Source of the DNA: JAGTVG01 sp942491935
GTDB lineage: Bacteria; Bacteroidota; Bacteroidia; Cytophagales; Cyclobacteriaceae
NCBI GenBank assembly: GCA_942491935.1
Contig: CALOCZ010000056.1
Span: 1-64,000 of the forward strand
Length of the DNA: 64,000 bases
Direction: 5' to 3'
Shown here one piece after another: positions 25,557 through 33,399 of this stretch. Under the pieces are notes generated by a model, which saw only the letters and a list, made by a program, of their open reading frames with translations, was not told where the DNA came from and did no database searches. The translations under genes were made by a program, and so were the position numbers. Within the stretch, counting starts at the first letter, position 1; each line of letters opens with the position of its first letter.

Positions 25557-26306
25557 TCAGTTAAAATTAAATTCATTCTGCTGATTATTAATCGGTTGAG
25601 ATTCTGTGTCCCTTTCCACTTTTTCTTTAATTTTCTTGGGCTTATAGGGAGGTTTTTCTCTAAAAGGAATTCGATAAAAGATCTGGTAATTGAAGCCCCA
25701 TTGACTGTCAGAATTGGCCTTGCCGTATCCAGGAATAAAATATGTATTGAATGAGGACTCATTTGATGAAACCTTCTTGGCAAATTTTATTCGACCTGCC
25801 CATCCTAAATATAGATCTTTCCACACCCGGATCTTCATGCCAAAATTTGCTTCATACCAATGGGCACTCATGCCAGGTTTACTTATCTGTTCAGCATAAT
25901 CATAAAAGAAAGGATCAATTAATGAATAATTAAAATTTTCATCAAAAGAACTATTAGCATATTTAAAGCCAAAGTAAATAACATTTAAATCAGGATCCCT
26001 TGCAAGAAGGTTGTAGTCAATACCTGCCTTGAAATAATAACCATTGTTATCATAAGCAAAATTTTGATGGCTAAACTCCCAACTCGATATTCCATAGTCT
26101 GCAGTTATGAAAAACTTGTAAAGGTCAATATCTGCATTTATTTCAAATAGCTGTTTGTCAGGGTCAAAAAGAGTTACACCAATATATCCAAGATCAGTAC
26201 CTATCCTTACCGCCGATGGCATAACAGTTCCCTTCTGGGCAAAAACAGAAACGGAGCAAACCAAAGCAATTAATATACTAAAAGAATATATTGATATTTT
26301 CTTCAT
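25557..26306 (-). CDS. DUF6048 outer-membrane barrel-like protein
   Basis: The 249-residue protein has a signal peptide (ending V-F-A-Q) and then short aromatic beta strands typical of small outer-membrane barrels (G-Y-I-G-V-T-L-F, H-W-Y-E-A-N-F-G-M-K, Y-L-G-W-A-G-R-I), ending in a basic and acidic tail. Position and pattern match DUF6048, which is usually encoded directly after DUF6452. The start overlaps the DUF6452 gene by 29 bases. It is convergent with ftsY, 24 bases from its stop. Function unknown. Confidence 0.65.
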   Translation of the reverse strand: MKKISIYSFSILIALVCSVSVFAQKGTVMPSAVRIGTDLGYIGVTLFDPDKQLFEINADIDLYKFFITADYGISSWEFSHQNFAYDNNGYYFKAGIDYNLLARDPDLNVIYFGFKYANSSFDENFNYSLIDPFFYDYAEQISKPGMSAHWYEANFGMKIRVWKDLYLGWAGRIKFAKKVSSNESSFNTYFIPGYGKANSDSQWGFNYQIFYRIPFREKPPYKPKKIKEKVERDTESQPINNQQNEFNFN

Positions 26307-26730
26307 TTAACCTGCTAAGTTCATTTTCTAATGATACAGCACTATCAAAGGTTGTTTGTATTATACCAATGTTTTTAAATTCAAGATCATATCCGCAATC
26401 CTTTGAAATCAGACTCACTGATTTGTCATAGCTCACTTCCAGAGTATCTACTGATTGATCCGGATTTAAAAAAAGAAAAAGGGTTCGTTCTTCTTCAGTA
26501 TTTACTGGCAATAAATATGTGCTCAAGCTTGTATCACTATAAAAGATCACTTGTGATTTTTGTGCAGCAATGAGATCAAATTCCCGACTTTTACTATCTC
26601 CGGTGGCTGAATCTAGAAAATTCAATATTACAAACCTGGTATTGAATGTAATACAGTCAGTTGTTTCACATGCAGCAAGCACATATAAACAAATTAAGGA
26701 ATAGAAAGTTAATTTATAAATGTATTTCAA
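26278..26730 (-). CDS. DUF6452 lipoprotein-like protein
   Basis: The protein begins with a hydrophobic signal ending L-A-A-C (lipobox) followed by E-T-T-D-C, then a mature domain of about 120 residues with beta strands (N-T-R-F-V-I-L-N-F, Q-V-I-F-Y-S-D). A TTG start ten codons into the longest frame (26730) gives a short signal with K-Y-I-Y-K-L; the longest frame begins with TTG at 26760. This matches DUF6452, paired with DUF6048 in Bacteroidota. The pair is probably envelope-located; function unknown. Confidence 0.6.
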   Translation of the reverse strand: MKYIYKLTFYSLICLYVLAACETTDCITFNTRFVILNFLDSATGDSKSREFDLIAAQKSQVIFYSDTSLSTYLLPVNTEEERTLFLFLNPDQSVDTLEVSYDKSVSLISKDCGYDLEFKNIGIIQTTFDSAVSLENELSRLNEENINIFF

Positions 26731-26859
26731 ATAACCGTCAAGTATAAAATTCAGGATCAAAAATATTTAATAAAAACCTGAATGCATATATAAGTAACTA
26801 AATTAAGGCAATCAGATGACCCTTTTGTTTATTTTTACACATTAATTCAATTTTTAAAT

Positions 26860-28185
26860 TTGAAGACAAAAGGAAATAGAAAGCTAAAGGTTAATGTAAT
26901 CACCATGGGGTGTGCTAAAAACCTGGTTGATTCAGAAATTCTAATCACTCAGTTAAAAGGCAATAAGATTGATGCATACCATGAAGCCCATGGAATGAGG
27001 CCAGATGTTGTTGTGATTAATACCTGTGGATTCATTGATAATGCAAAACAGGAGTCAATAGATACCATTTTAAGATTTGCTGATGCCAAAGAAAGTGGAG
27101 AAATATCAAAACTTTATATAACCGGATGTCTCTCAGAAAGATATAAATCTGAATTAGAAAAGGAAATTCCTCAGGTTGATGCGTTCTTTGGAACCAGGGA
27201 ACTTCCTGCCTTGCTGAAACGGTTTAATGCCAACTATAAACAGGAACTGGTAGGAGAAAGATTAACCACTACCGCCCAACATTATGCCTACATGAAAATC
27301 TCAGAAGGTTGTGACAGACCATGTGCTTTTTGTGCCATTCCTCTTATGAGAGGTAAACATATTTCCAGACCTATGGAAGAATTGCTGCATGAGGCCGAAA
27401 ACCATGCAAAAAATGGAGTGAAAGAACTTTTGTTGATTGCCCAGGATTCTACATACTATGGGCTTGACATATATAAATCCAGAAAGCTGGCCGAACTTTT
27501 AAGTCACCTGTCCGATGTTAATGGCATAGACTGGATCAGGTTACACTATGCTTTTCCTTCTGGATTTCCGGAGGATGTTCTCAGCGTTATCAGAGAAAAG
27601 GAGAATATATGTAATTACATTGACATACCTCTTCAGCATGCATCTTCAAAAGTATTAAAATTAATGAAACGGGGAATTAACAGGAAGGGCTCCGAAAAGC
27701 TAATTAATAAAATTAGAGATAAAGTCCCAGGAATTGCAATCCGAACAACCATGATGGTCGGTCATCCAGGTGAGACACCAAAAGAATTCGACAAACTACT
27801 TGATTTTATAGAGAAAATGAAGTTTGAAAGATTGGGTGTTTTCACATATTCACATGAAGAGGATACCGCTTCCTATAAACTTGATGACTCGATTTCAGCC
27901 AAAGAAAAAAAGAAACGTGCAGATCTGGTTATGCAAGTTCAGGAGGAAATATCCCAGGACTTCAATAATTCATTAATAGGCAACTCATTAAAAGTATTAA
28001 TCGACCGCAAAGAAAATAACTACTATATCGGTAGAACAGAATTTGATTCACCTGAGGTGGATAATGAAGTAATAATCAATGCTTCAAAAAACTACTTGCG
28101 TTTGGGCGATTTTGCAAATATCAAGATAAATGATGCCCTGCCATTTGATCTGATCGGCGATCCTGTGAATAATTCAACATTATAA
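26860..28185 (+). CDS. rimO: Ribosomal protein S12 methylthiotransferase RimO
   Basis: The 441-residue protein has the three UPF0004 cysteines (C18 in M-G-C-A-K-N, C56 in N-T-C-G-F, C90 in T-G-C-L-S-E), the radical SAM cluster C-x3-C-x2-C at residues 151-158, and a C-terminal TRAM domain. It adds a methylthio group to Asp88 of S12. The C-A-K-N and M-R-G-K-H-I-S-R-P wording separates it from MiaB. The start is a TTG at 26860; no ATG gives the first cysteine motif. It is followed by bshC with an 11-base gap. Confidence 0.94.
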   Translation: MKTKGNRKLKVNVITMGCAKNLVDSEILITQLKGNKIDAYHEAHGMRPDVVVINTCGFIDNAKQESIDTILRFADAKESGEISKLYITGCLSERYKSELEKEIPQVDAFFGTRELPALLKRFNANYKQELVGERLTTTAQHYAYMKISEGCDRPCAFCAIPLMRGKHISRPMEELLHEAENHAKNGVKELLLIAQDSTYYGLDIYKSRKLAELLSHLSDVNGIDWIRLHYAFPSGFPEDVLSVIREKENICNYIDIPLQHASSKVLKLMKRGINRKGSEKLINKIRDKVPGIAIRTTMMVGHPGETPKEFDKLLDFIEKMKFERLGVFTYSHEEDTASYKLDDSISAKEKKKRADLVMQVQEEISQDFNNSLIGNSLKVLIDRKENNYYIGRTEFDSPEVDNEVIINASKNYLRLGDFANIKINDALPFDLIGDPVNNSTL

Positions 28186-28196
28186 ATCCTTATAAA

Positions 28197-29756
28197 ATGC
28201 ACTGCGAACAAATTAATATTAAGGAAACAAATGCTTTCTCAAACATTTTTATAGATTATATAAATCAGGATCCTTCTTTAAAACCTTTTTATGATCTACC
28301 CTCCAATAAGAGATCTATTAAGGCAAAAATTGAAAAGAGGAATTTCGCTGATTCAAATCGTGAGATATTGCATGATACTTTAAATCGACAATATTCGGGT
28401 TTCATAATAAGTCGGGCAACAGCTTCGAATATTGCCAAGTTAAAAGACAATAATACATACACTATTACTACAGGTCACCAGTTAAATATATTTACCGGCC
28501 CCTTATATTTTGTATATAAAATTCTTGCCGTAATAAACGCTTGTGAAATTCTTAACAAAGAGTATCCTGACAAACATTTTGTTCCGGTTTACTGGATGGC
28601 TTCTGAAGATCATGATATAGATGAAATCAGATCCTTTTCATTATTTAGCAAAGAATACACCTGGGAAACAGATCAAAAGGGCCCTGTTGGACGAATGGTC
28701 CCTCAAAGCCTGAAAAACGTTCTGGATGCCCTCCCGGAAAGATCCGAGATTTTCGAAAAAGCTTATCTTGAACATGGAACACTTGCTGAATCAGTTAGGT
28801 ATTACGTAAATGAGCTTTTTGGAGATTATGGACTGGTCGTTATTGACGCAGATGATCCCTCTCTTAAATCACAAATCAAACACATTCTAAGAGATGACCT
28901 GCTAGATCATCATGCAAATGACCTGGTTGAATCTACTTCAGCTAAGCTGGCAAAAGAAGGTTATAAAACCCAGGTATACCCCAGGGCAATAAATCTTTTT
29001 TACCTGTCAGGAAATTTGCGAAATCGGATCACTAAAGAAGGAGGTATTTATAAGGTTATTGATACCGATATTGTGTTTAGCGAAAATGAAATTTTGAAGG
29101 AAATAGAATCAAATCCTGAAAGATTCAGTCCAAATGTAATATTAAGACCTCTTTACCAGGAAATCATATTGCCTAATATTGCATACGTTGGTGGTCCGGC
29201 TGAGATCGCCTATTGGCTGCAATTAAAGGATATGTTTGATCATTTCAATACACAATTCCCAATCCTATTGCCAAGGAGTTTTGCCTTAATCATCAACAAA
29301 GGATTATTTAAAAAGATGCAGAAACTCATGATCCGGACTGAGGATATTTTTAAGTCAGCCAGCGAATTGAAAAATAAGTACATGGAAGACAATGGGGAAT
29401 ATATCATTGGACTTGAAAGTGAATTGAAGATTATGGAAGAATTATTTGATTCTGTCCGAAATAAATCAAAAGCCGTTGATCAGAGTCTTGAAGGTTTTGT
29501 CCAGGCAGAAAAAACCAAGGCCATGAAAAGTCTTGATAACATTGGTAAAAGATTCAAAAAATCAGAAGAGCAAAAACAATCAGTCGCTTTAAATCAAATT
29601 CAAAATCTGAAAGACAAATTATTCCCTCAAGGAAGTCTTCAGGAAAGAAGCGATAATTTTCTAAACTTTGCCATTAATAATCCTGAATTTTTAAATAACA
29701 TTAAGAAATTGCTTGATCCATTTGATCTAAGATTCAACGTTATCATTGAGGATTAA
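28197..29756 (+). CDS. bshC: Bacillithiol biosynthesis cysteine-adding enzyme BshC
   Basis: The 519-residue protein has the family motifs T-G-H-Q-L-N-I-F-T-G-P-L-Y-F-V-Y-K near residues 96-112, P-V-Y-W-M-A-S-E-D-H-D-I-D-E near 141-154, A-Y-V-G-G-P-A-E-I-A-Y-W and a long coiled-coil before the end. BshC joins cysteine to glucosaminyl-malate to make bacillithiol. bshA and bshB are not in the window. Its stop overlaps the end of the convergent mnmD gene by 4 bases. Confidence 0.92.
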   Translation: MHCEQINIKETNAFSNIFIDYINQDPSLKPFYDLPSNKRSIKAKIEKRNFADSNREILHDTLNRQYSGFIISRATASNIAKLKDNNTYTITTGHQLNIFTGPLYFVYKILAVINACEILNKEYPDKHFVPVYWMASEDHDIDEIRSFSLFSKEYTWETDQKGPVGRMVPQSLKNVLDALPERSEIFEKAYLEHGTLAESVRYYVNELFGDYGLVVIDADDPSLKSQIKHILRDDLLDHHANDLVESTSAKLAKEGYKTQVYPRAINLFYLSGNLRNRITKEGGIYKVIDTDIVFSENEILKEIESNPERFSPNVILRPLYQEIILPNIAYVGGPAEIAYWLQLKDMFDHFNTQFPILLPRSFALIINKGLFKKMQKLMIRTEDIFKSASELKNKYMEDNGEYIIGLESELKIMEELFDSVRNKSKAVDQSLEGFVQAEKTKAMKSLDNIGKRFKKSEEQKQSVALNQIQNLKDKLFPQGSLQERSDNFLNFAINNPEFLNNIKKLLDPFDLRFNVIIED

Positions 29757-30424
29757 TCTTTTTCGCCTATGATCATTTCTTTTTTCCCGGGAGGGCCCTG
29801 TAATGTAAGTACTTTGAATCCTGAAGATCTAAGATCTCGCTTTACCTGTCCCTGGGCACAATACGTGACAAAAATCGATTTCTCTCCTAAAAAATCATAG
29901 ACCTTTTGTAGAATATCCTTGTGCCACATCTCGGGTTGCTTGTTAGGTGCGAAGGCATCATAATATACCAGCTGAAAATATTTTTCATCACAAGAATACT
30001 CCTGTACGGCAGAATGAATTTTCCGGAATTTGAAGAATGGATGTATGTTGTTCAATTTATCCCATGGCAAAGAATGAATACGATCAAAGTAATCTTTTAC
30101 AGATGGATTTTTTATTAACTTATGATAATTCAGTTGATCAATAATTTTCTCAGGGATTGGAAATGGTTCAATACTGGTGTATTCTACTGGCACTGCCAGC
30201 TTCTCTGATTCCAAAGCTGTAAGAAGGGCATTTAATCCCGTCCCCAGGCCCAGTTCAAAAATCCGAATAAGCTCTCCCGGATGCTTTCCCAGGATATGCC
30301 GGAACCCATTTTTAATAAATACATGTTTGGATTCCTGTATTGCACCATGACGAGAATGATAGGTTTCATTCAGTTCTTCAACCATCAATGTGTGTGAACC
30401 GTCATTGGTTACCAGAAGTTTCAT
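29753..30424 (-). CDS. mnmD: tRNA methyltransferase MnmD (MnmC N-terminal activity)
   Basis: The 223-residue protein has the SAM motif F-E-L-G-L-G-T-G-L-N-A-L near residues 56-67, the catalytic-region Y-Y-D-A-F-A-P near 150, T-Y-C-A-Q-G-Q-V-K-R-D-L and G-P-P-G-K-K-E-M. These are the features of the MnmC methyltransferase domain standing alone (MnmD), which completes 5-methylaminomethyl-uridine at the tRNA wobble position. No fused oxidase domain is present, as expected for Bacteroidota. It is followed by ispF upstream in the same direction, 13 bases away. Confidence 0.88.
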   Translation of the reverse strand: MKLLVTNDGSHTLMVEELNETYHSRHGAIQESKHVFIKNGFRHILGKHPGELIRIFELGLGTGLNALLTALESEKLAVPVEYTSIEPFPIPEKIIDQLNYHKLIKNPSVKDYFDRIHSLPWDKLNNIHPFFKFRKIHSAVQEYSCDEKYFQLVYYDAFAPNKQPEMWHKDILQKVYDFLGEKSIFVTYCAQGQVKRDLRSSGFKVLTLQGPPGKKEMIIGEKD

Positions 30425-30437
30425 GTTCGGTTGCTGA

Positions 30438-30917
30438 TCAGTTTTTATAGATTAATACGACAGCATATGCTTCTATTCCTTCTTCTCTTCCGGTAAATCC
30501 CATCCTTTCCGTAGTCGTGGCTTTAACTGAAATATTCTCCTCTTCAATTTTCATGGTTTCTGACAGGCATTTAATCATATCTGGTATATGTGATTTAATC
30601 TTAGGTTCCTGCAAACAAACCGTTGAATCAATATTCCCTACAGAATAACCTTTTTCATGAAGGAGATTTACTACCTGAATGAGAAGCTTTTTACTGTCAA
30701 TATTCTTGTATTTTGGATCTGTATCTGGAAAGTGATAACCAATATCCCTTAAATTGGCCGCGCCTAAAAGGGCATCGCATATCACATGGATTAACACATC
30801 AGCATCCGAGTGTCCTACTGATCCTTTTGTATGAGGGATATTGATGCCTCCAAGGATAAGGTCATACCCTTCAGATAATTGGTGCACATCGTATCCAAAA
30901 CCTATTCTGAAATTCAT
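30438..30917 (-). CDS. ispF: 2-C-methyl-D-erythritol 2,4-cyclodiphosphate synthase IspF
   Basis: The 159-residue protein contains G-Y-D-V-H-Q-L (residues 8-14), L-G-G-I-N-I-P-H, G-H-S-D-A-D-V-L-I-H near 34-43, G-Y-H-F-P-D-T-D and K-A-T-T-T-E-R-M-G-F near 132-141. These give the zinc site and the CDP-binding site of IspF, the fifth step of the MEP isoprenoid pathway. Dxs of the same pathway is at 59.4 kb. The gene sits 5 bases upstream of the barrel gene's stop. Confidence 0.95.
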   Translation of the reverse strand: MNFRIGFGYDVHQLSEGYDLILGGINIPHTKGSVGHSDADVLIHVICDALLGAANLRDIGYHFPDTDPKYKNIDSKKLLIQVVNLLHEKGYSVGNIDSTVCLQEPKIKSHIPDMIKCLSETMKIEEENISVKATTTERMGFTGREEGIEAYAVVLIYKN

Positions 30918-30922
30918 GTAAA

Positions 30923-31633
30923 TTATCTTTTAGTATCAAAAAGAACCCCAATTGTTATTTCCCAACCGGTAAAATCCAGTCGGGCATCTTTATACTCTAC
31001 ATATTGTGTTTCGATCGTATCAGTAGAAGTCCCTCCTGTCATATATCCCCGGTAATTCAGATCCGATCCCCCGGCCAGGTAATTTACTTCAAAATTAATT
31101 CCAAATTTGTCAGCAAAATAGAAAATTATTTCCCCGCCTACTAAATATCCAAAACCAATTTTATTATCGTACTTCAGATCCGAGTTAACTACATCGAGTT
31201 GATAAAAGTCTCTCATGGCCCTGTCCATATTACCATAATTTATTCTTGTATCAAAATTATAGTACCCAAATCCTCCACCTTTTGCCCTTAAGGTTACATT
31301 CCCTGCCTGTATCTCAAAAACAGCCTGTAGCGGCACCATGATTGAAAAAAAAGGCCCCATTAATGGTTCTTTGGTTTCAAAGGGCAGATTAATTACATTC
31401 ATACCTGACATTCTGTATAGTGAGAATCCGGATTCAATAGATAACCAGTTGGTAGGATGAACACCAATACCTCTCAGGGAAAAAGGACTCACCGGGTTCG
31501 AGAAATACCCATTCCTTGGAAAAAAAAATGAAAACGACATGCCAAGTTCCTGGGATTCTCCCTTTTGTGGCATGCTCAGAAGAATCAATAGAAAAAATAT
31601 ACTGGTTTTAACAATTGTTTTTTTATACTTCAT
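30923..31633 (-). CDS. Outer-membrane beta-barrel protein
   Basis: The 236-residue protein has a signal peptide (ending K-G-E-S-Q) and a mature part made of alternating strands and Gly/Asn/Tyr turns (F-S-L-R-G-I-G-V, V-F-E-I-Q-A-G-N-V-T-L-R, G-Y-L-V-G-G-E-I-I-F-Y), ending W-E-I-T-I-G-V-L-F. It is a small porin- or OmpX-like barrel without a recognised family. It is 5 bases upstream of ispF and possibly cotranscribed with ispF and mnmD. Confidence 0.65.
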   Translation of the reverse strand: MKYKKTIVKTSIFFLLILLSMPQKGESQELGMSFSFFFPRNGYFSNPVSPFSLRGIGVHPTNWLSIESGFSLYRMSGMNVINLPFETKEPLMGPFFSIMVPLQAVFEIQAGNVTLRAKGGGFGYYNFDTRINYGNMDRAMRDFYQLDVVNSDLKYDNKIGFGYLVGGEIIFYFADKFGINFEVNYLAGGSDLNYRGYMTGGTSTDTIETQYVEYKDARLDFTGWEITIGVLFDTKR

Positions 31634-31673
31634 CTCTATAAAAATTTAAGGATATCTTAATAAAGTATAAAAA

Positions 31674-31701
31674 AACAAAAAATCCCGCCGAGAGCGGGAT
31701 T
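31674..31701 (-). terminator. Rho-independent terminator after the DUF6249 gene
   Basis: On the minus strand an eight-base stem (AATCCCGC with GCGGGATT; plus strand 31681-31688 and 31694-31701) closes a five-base loop and is followed by a T-run. It lies 20 bases past the stop of the DUF6249 gene. Confidence 0.8.
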
Positions 31702-31720
31702 TCTTCAGGGAAATATATCC

Positions 31721-32065
31721 CTAATCTTCTTTCTCCGGCTTTATTTTACCCATCAATTTATAATAGGATAACAGTCCCAGACCACCGAATATTAATATCG
31801 TGGCAGAATATGCCACTTCTTCATCCATTATACCATTTACATCCAGGATATTGCCCACAACCACACCAATTCCAATTCCAAGGGCTAAAAGACCAATTTT
31901 CAGCGCACCATACCTCCAGTGGCTCTGGCCTTCCTGTTTAAAAATACTTGCATCAAGGTTTTTTTCAATCAAAGCAAGTCTTTCTTTGTTTTTAGCACTT
32001 ATGGCTATCCAGACTATACCAAATATAGTGGCAAATAATGCTATGGGCACTAAGATTCCAACCAT
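31721..32065 (-). CDS. DUF6249 small inner-membrane protein
   Basis: The 114-residue protein has an N-terminal transmembrane helix (residues 3-22), a polar K-N-K-E-R-L-A-L-I-E-K cytoplasmic segment and two further helices (about residues 52-70 and 82-100), ending in a charged tail. This matches DUF6249, often encoded next to ECF sigma factors in Bacteroidota. Here it is divergent from the sigma gene, whose start is 124 bases away, and may be part of the same response. Function unknown. Confidence 0.65.
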   Translation of the reverse strand: MVGILVPIALFATIFGIVWIAISAKNKERLALIEKNLDASIFKQEGQSHWRYGALKIGLLALGIGIGVVVGNILDVNGIMDEEVAYSATILIFGGLGLLSYYKLMGKIKPEKED

Positions 32066-32129
32066 TTTCTTTTAGTTTAAAGTTTAACATTTTTTGTATT
32101 GTATAGGTTGGACGCAAACCTTTATGATC

Positions 32130-32158
32130 CGGTTACATTTTTTCTTAAATTGTAACCG
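32130..32158. promoter_or_regulatory. Perfect 8-base inverted repeat upstream of the ECF sigma gene
   Basis: CGGTTACA (32130-32137) and TGTAACCG (32151-32158) form a perfect dyad around a 13-base AT-rich spacer, 30 bases before the sigma start. A second weaker dyad, AGGTT and AACCT (32105-32109 and 32117-32121), lies just upstream. An operator for the divergent DUF6249/sigma genes or an RNA hairpin are both possible. Confidence 0.4.
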
Positions 32159-32188
32159 CAAAACACTTTTTGTCGTCAAAACTATTGA

Positions 32189-32764
32189 ATGAAGGCTGAG
32201 ATTGAAAACATTGTTATTGAGAAAATAAAGAATGGTGATTATAATGCTTGCAATTTCATTGTAGATAAATATAAAGCCTTTGTTTTTAATATATGTATCC
32301 GGATTGTAAAAAACCGGGAAGATGCAGAAGAAGTGGCACAAGATAGTTTTATTAAGGCTTTTAAGTCAATTGAAGGATTTAAATACGAAAGCAAATTTTC
32401 GACCTGGTTATACCGGATAACATTTAACCATGCGATAAGCAAAACAAGGAATAAGAAAATCTTTAAACAAGATCTTGATGACAACGTTGTGGATTCAGTC
32501 AATCATTCACATATTTCAGATGGCCTTGAAAGTCTTAACCGAATAGATCGAAAAAAAATATTAAAAAAAGCAATGGTGAGCCTTAGTGAGGAAGAAAATT
32601 TACTAATTTCACTTTACTATTTTGAGGAAAACTCTATTGCGGAAGTATCCAGCATTACTGGATTAGAAGCAAATTATATTAAAGTAAAGGTACACAGAGC
32701 AAGAAAAAAGCTTTACAATGGTTTGTCACATGTTATGGGAATAAAAATGGAAGACGTATTATGA
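32189..32764 (+). CDS. ECF-family RNA polymerase sigma factor
   Basis: The 191-residue protein has sigma region 2 (N-R-E-D-A-E-E-V-A-Q-D-S-F-I-K-A-F near residues 45-61 and F-S-T-W-L-Y-R-I-T) and region 4 (L-S-E-E-E-N-L-L-I-S-L-Y-Y-F near 132-145 and a helix-turn-helix ending V-H-R-A-R-K-K-L). This is a standard group 4 sigma factor that directs RNA polymerase to stress or envelope regulons. Its stop overlaps the start of the next gene by 4 bases (ATGA), the usual coupling of sigma and anti-sigma. Confidence 0.9.
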   Translation: MKAEIENIVIEKIKNGDYNACNFIVDKYKAFVFNICIRIVKNREDAEEVAQDSFIKAFKSIEGFKYESKFSTWLYRITFNHAISKTRNKKIFKQDLDDNVVDSVNHSHISDGLESLNRIDRKKILKKAMVSLSEEENLLISLYYFEENSIAEVSSITGLEANYIKVKVHRARKKLYNGLSHVMGIKMEDVL

Positions 32765-33144
32765 AGGAAGAAAAAATTGATCGTTTTATCCGGAAAACCG
32801 TAAACGATGGATTTATGGAGAATCCATCACCGAACTTTACGGAAAATGTAATGGGAAAGCTTGGTGTAAGCAATCAGGAAGCCAAACTCAAAACAAAACC
32901 GATGAAATCAAAATGGGGATTAAGGTCCATTATCTTCATTTACCTTGTACTTATTATAGTTGCTCTCCTGATCCCTGCTAGTCTGGAATCTGGTGGATAT
33001 CAATTGCCAAAATTTGAATTGCCAACGATAAGTAAATACTTTGTTCTTGATGGTAATATTTCCAAATTATTGATCACCCTTATTCTGGGAGGATGGTTCC
33101 TGATATTTATAGACAATTATCTGAAAAAATTCTTTACAAGGTAA
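32761..33144 (+). CDS. Putative anti-sigma factor, membrane protein
   Basis: The 127-residue protein has a cytoplasmic N-terminal helix region (residues 1-50, K-I-D-R-F-I-R-K-T and P-S-P-N-F-T-E-N-V-M-G-K-L), a transmembrane helix at about 55-73, a periplasmic loop and a second helix at 97-115. The N-terminus resembles the zinc-less anti-sigma fold seen in Bacteroidota. Coupling to the sigma gene by ATGA supports the role. No motif proves anti-sigma activity. Confidence 0.6.
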   Translation: MKEEKIDRFIRKTVNDGFMENPSPNFTENVMGKLGVSNQEAKLKTKPMKSKWGLRSIIFIYLVLIIVALLIPASLESGGYQLPKFELPTISKYFVLDGNISKLLITLILGGWFLIFIDNYLKKFFTR

Positions 33145-33242
33145 GCTGACTATTCTAAATCGGATATTTTCAACCTGCCTGTTAATCCGGGTTTTGAAAT
33201 TTAATTAAAGGATTGGTAATCTTTTAAATGTTTTTTTAAATC

Positions 33243-33277
33243 CGCGTATAATCAATTGATAATCAGTTGATTACGCG
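33243..33277. repeat. Imperfect palindrome upstream of the EF-G paralogue
   Basis: The arm CGCGTATAATCAA (33243-33255) pairs with TTGATTACGCG (33267-33277), with a two-base bulge. The central part TTGATAATCAG adds inner symmetry. It lies 99 bases after the putative anti-sigma stop. There is no T-run, so a binding site is as likely as a terminator. Confidence 0.45.
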
Positions 33278-33320
33278 AAGCTTCCACTTATATCAATCAG
33301 CTTTGCTTTTTTCACGTTTT

Positions 33321-33360
33321 AGGACTATTTTTACCACCCCTAATGGGATGGGGAAGTCCT
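33321..33360 (+). promoter_or_regulatory. Leader hairpin before the EF-G paralogue
   Basis: AGGACT (33321-33326) pairs with AGTCCT (33355-33360), and CCCC (33337-33340) with GGGG (33350-33353), giving a two-part hairpin with an internal loop. It ends 39 bases before the start codon and could hold back or guide translation. Confidence 0.4.
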
Positions 33361-33399
33361 TCCTGCTCTCCTCATTTTTTTAACTCAAAATGGAAAGAT

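Noticed and set aside
26855..26862. TAAATTTG as a -7 element overlapping the rimO start
   Set aside because: It would place transcription downstream of the TTG start codon. RimO homologues align well from that TTG, so the match is probably chance in AT-rich DNA.
33343..33399. Upstream start for the EF-G paralogue
   Set aside because: The extra residues lie in the leader hairpin and have no match to EF-G; homologues begin near M-K-V-Y-D-D-K-H-I-K-N.
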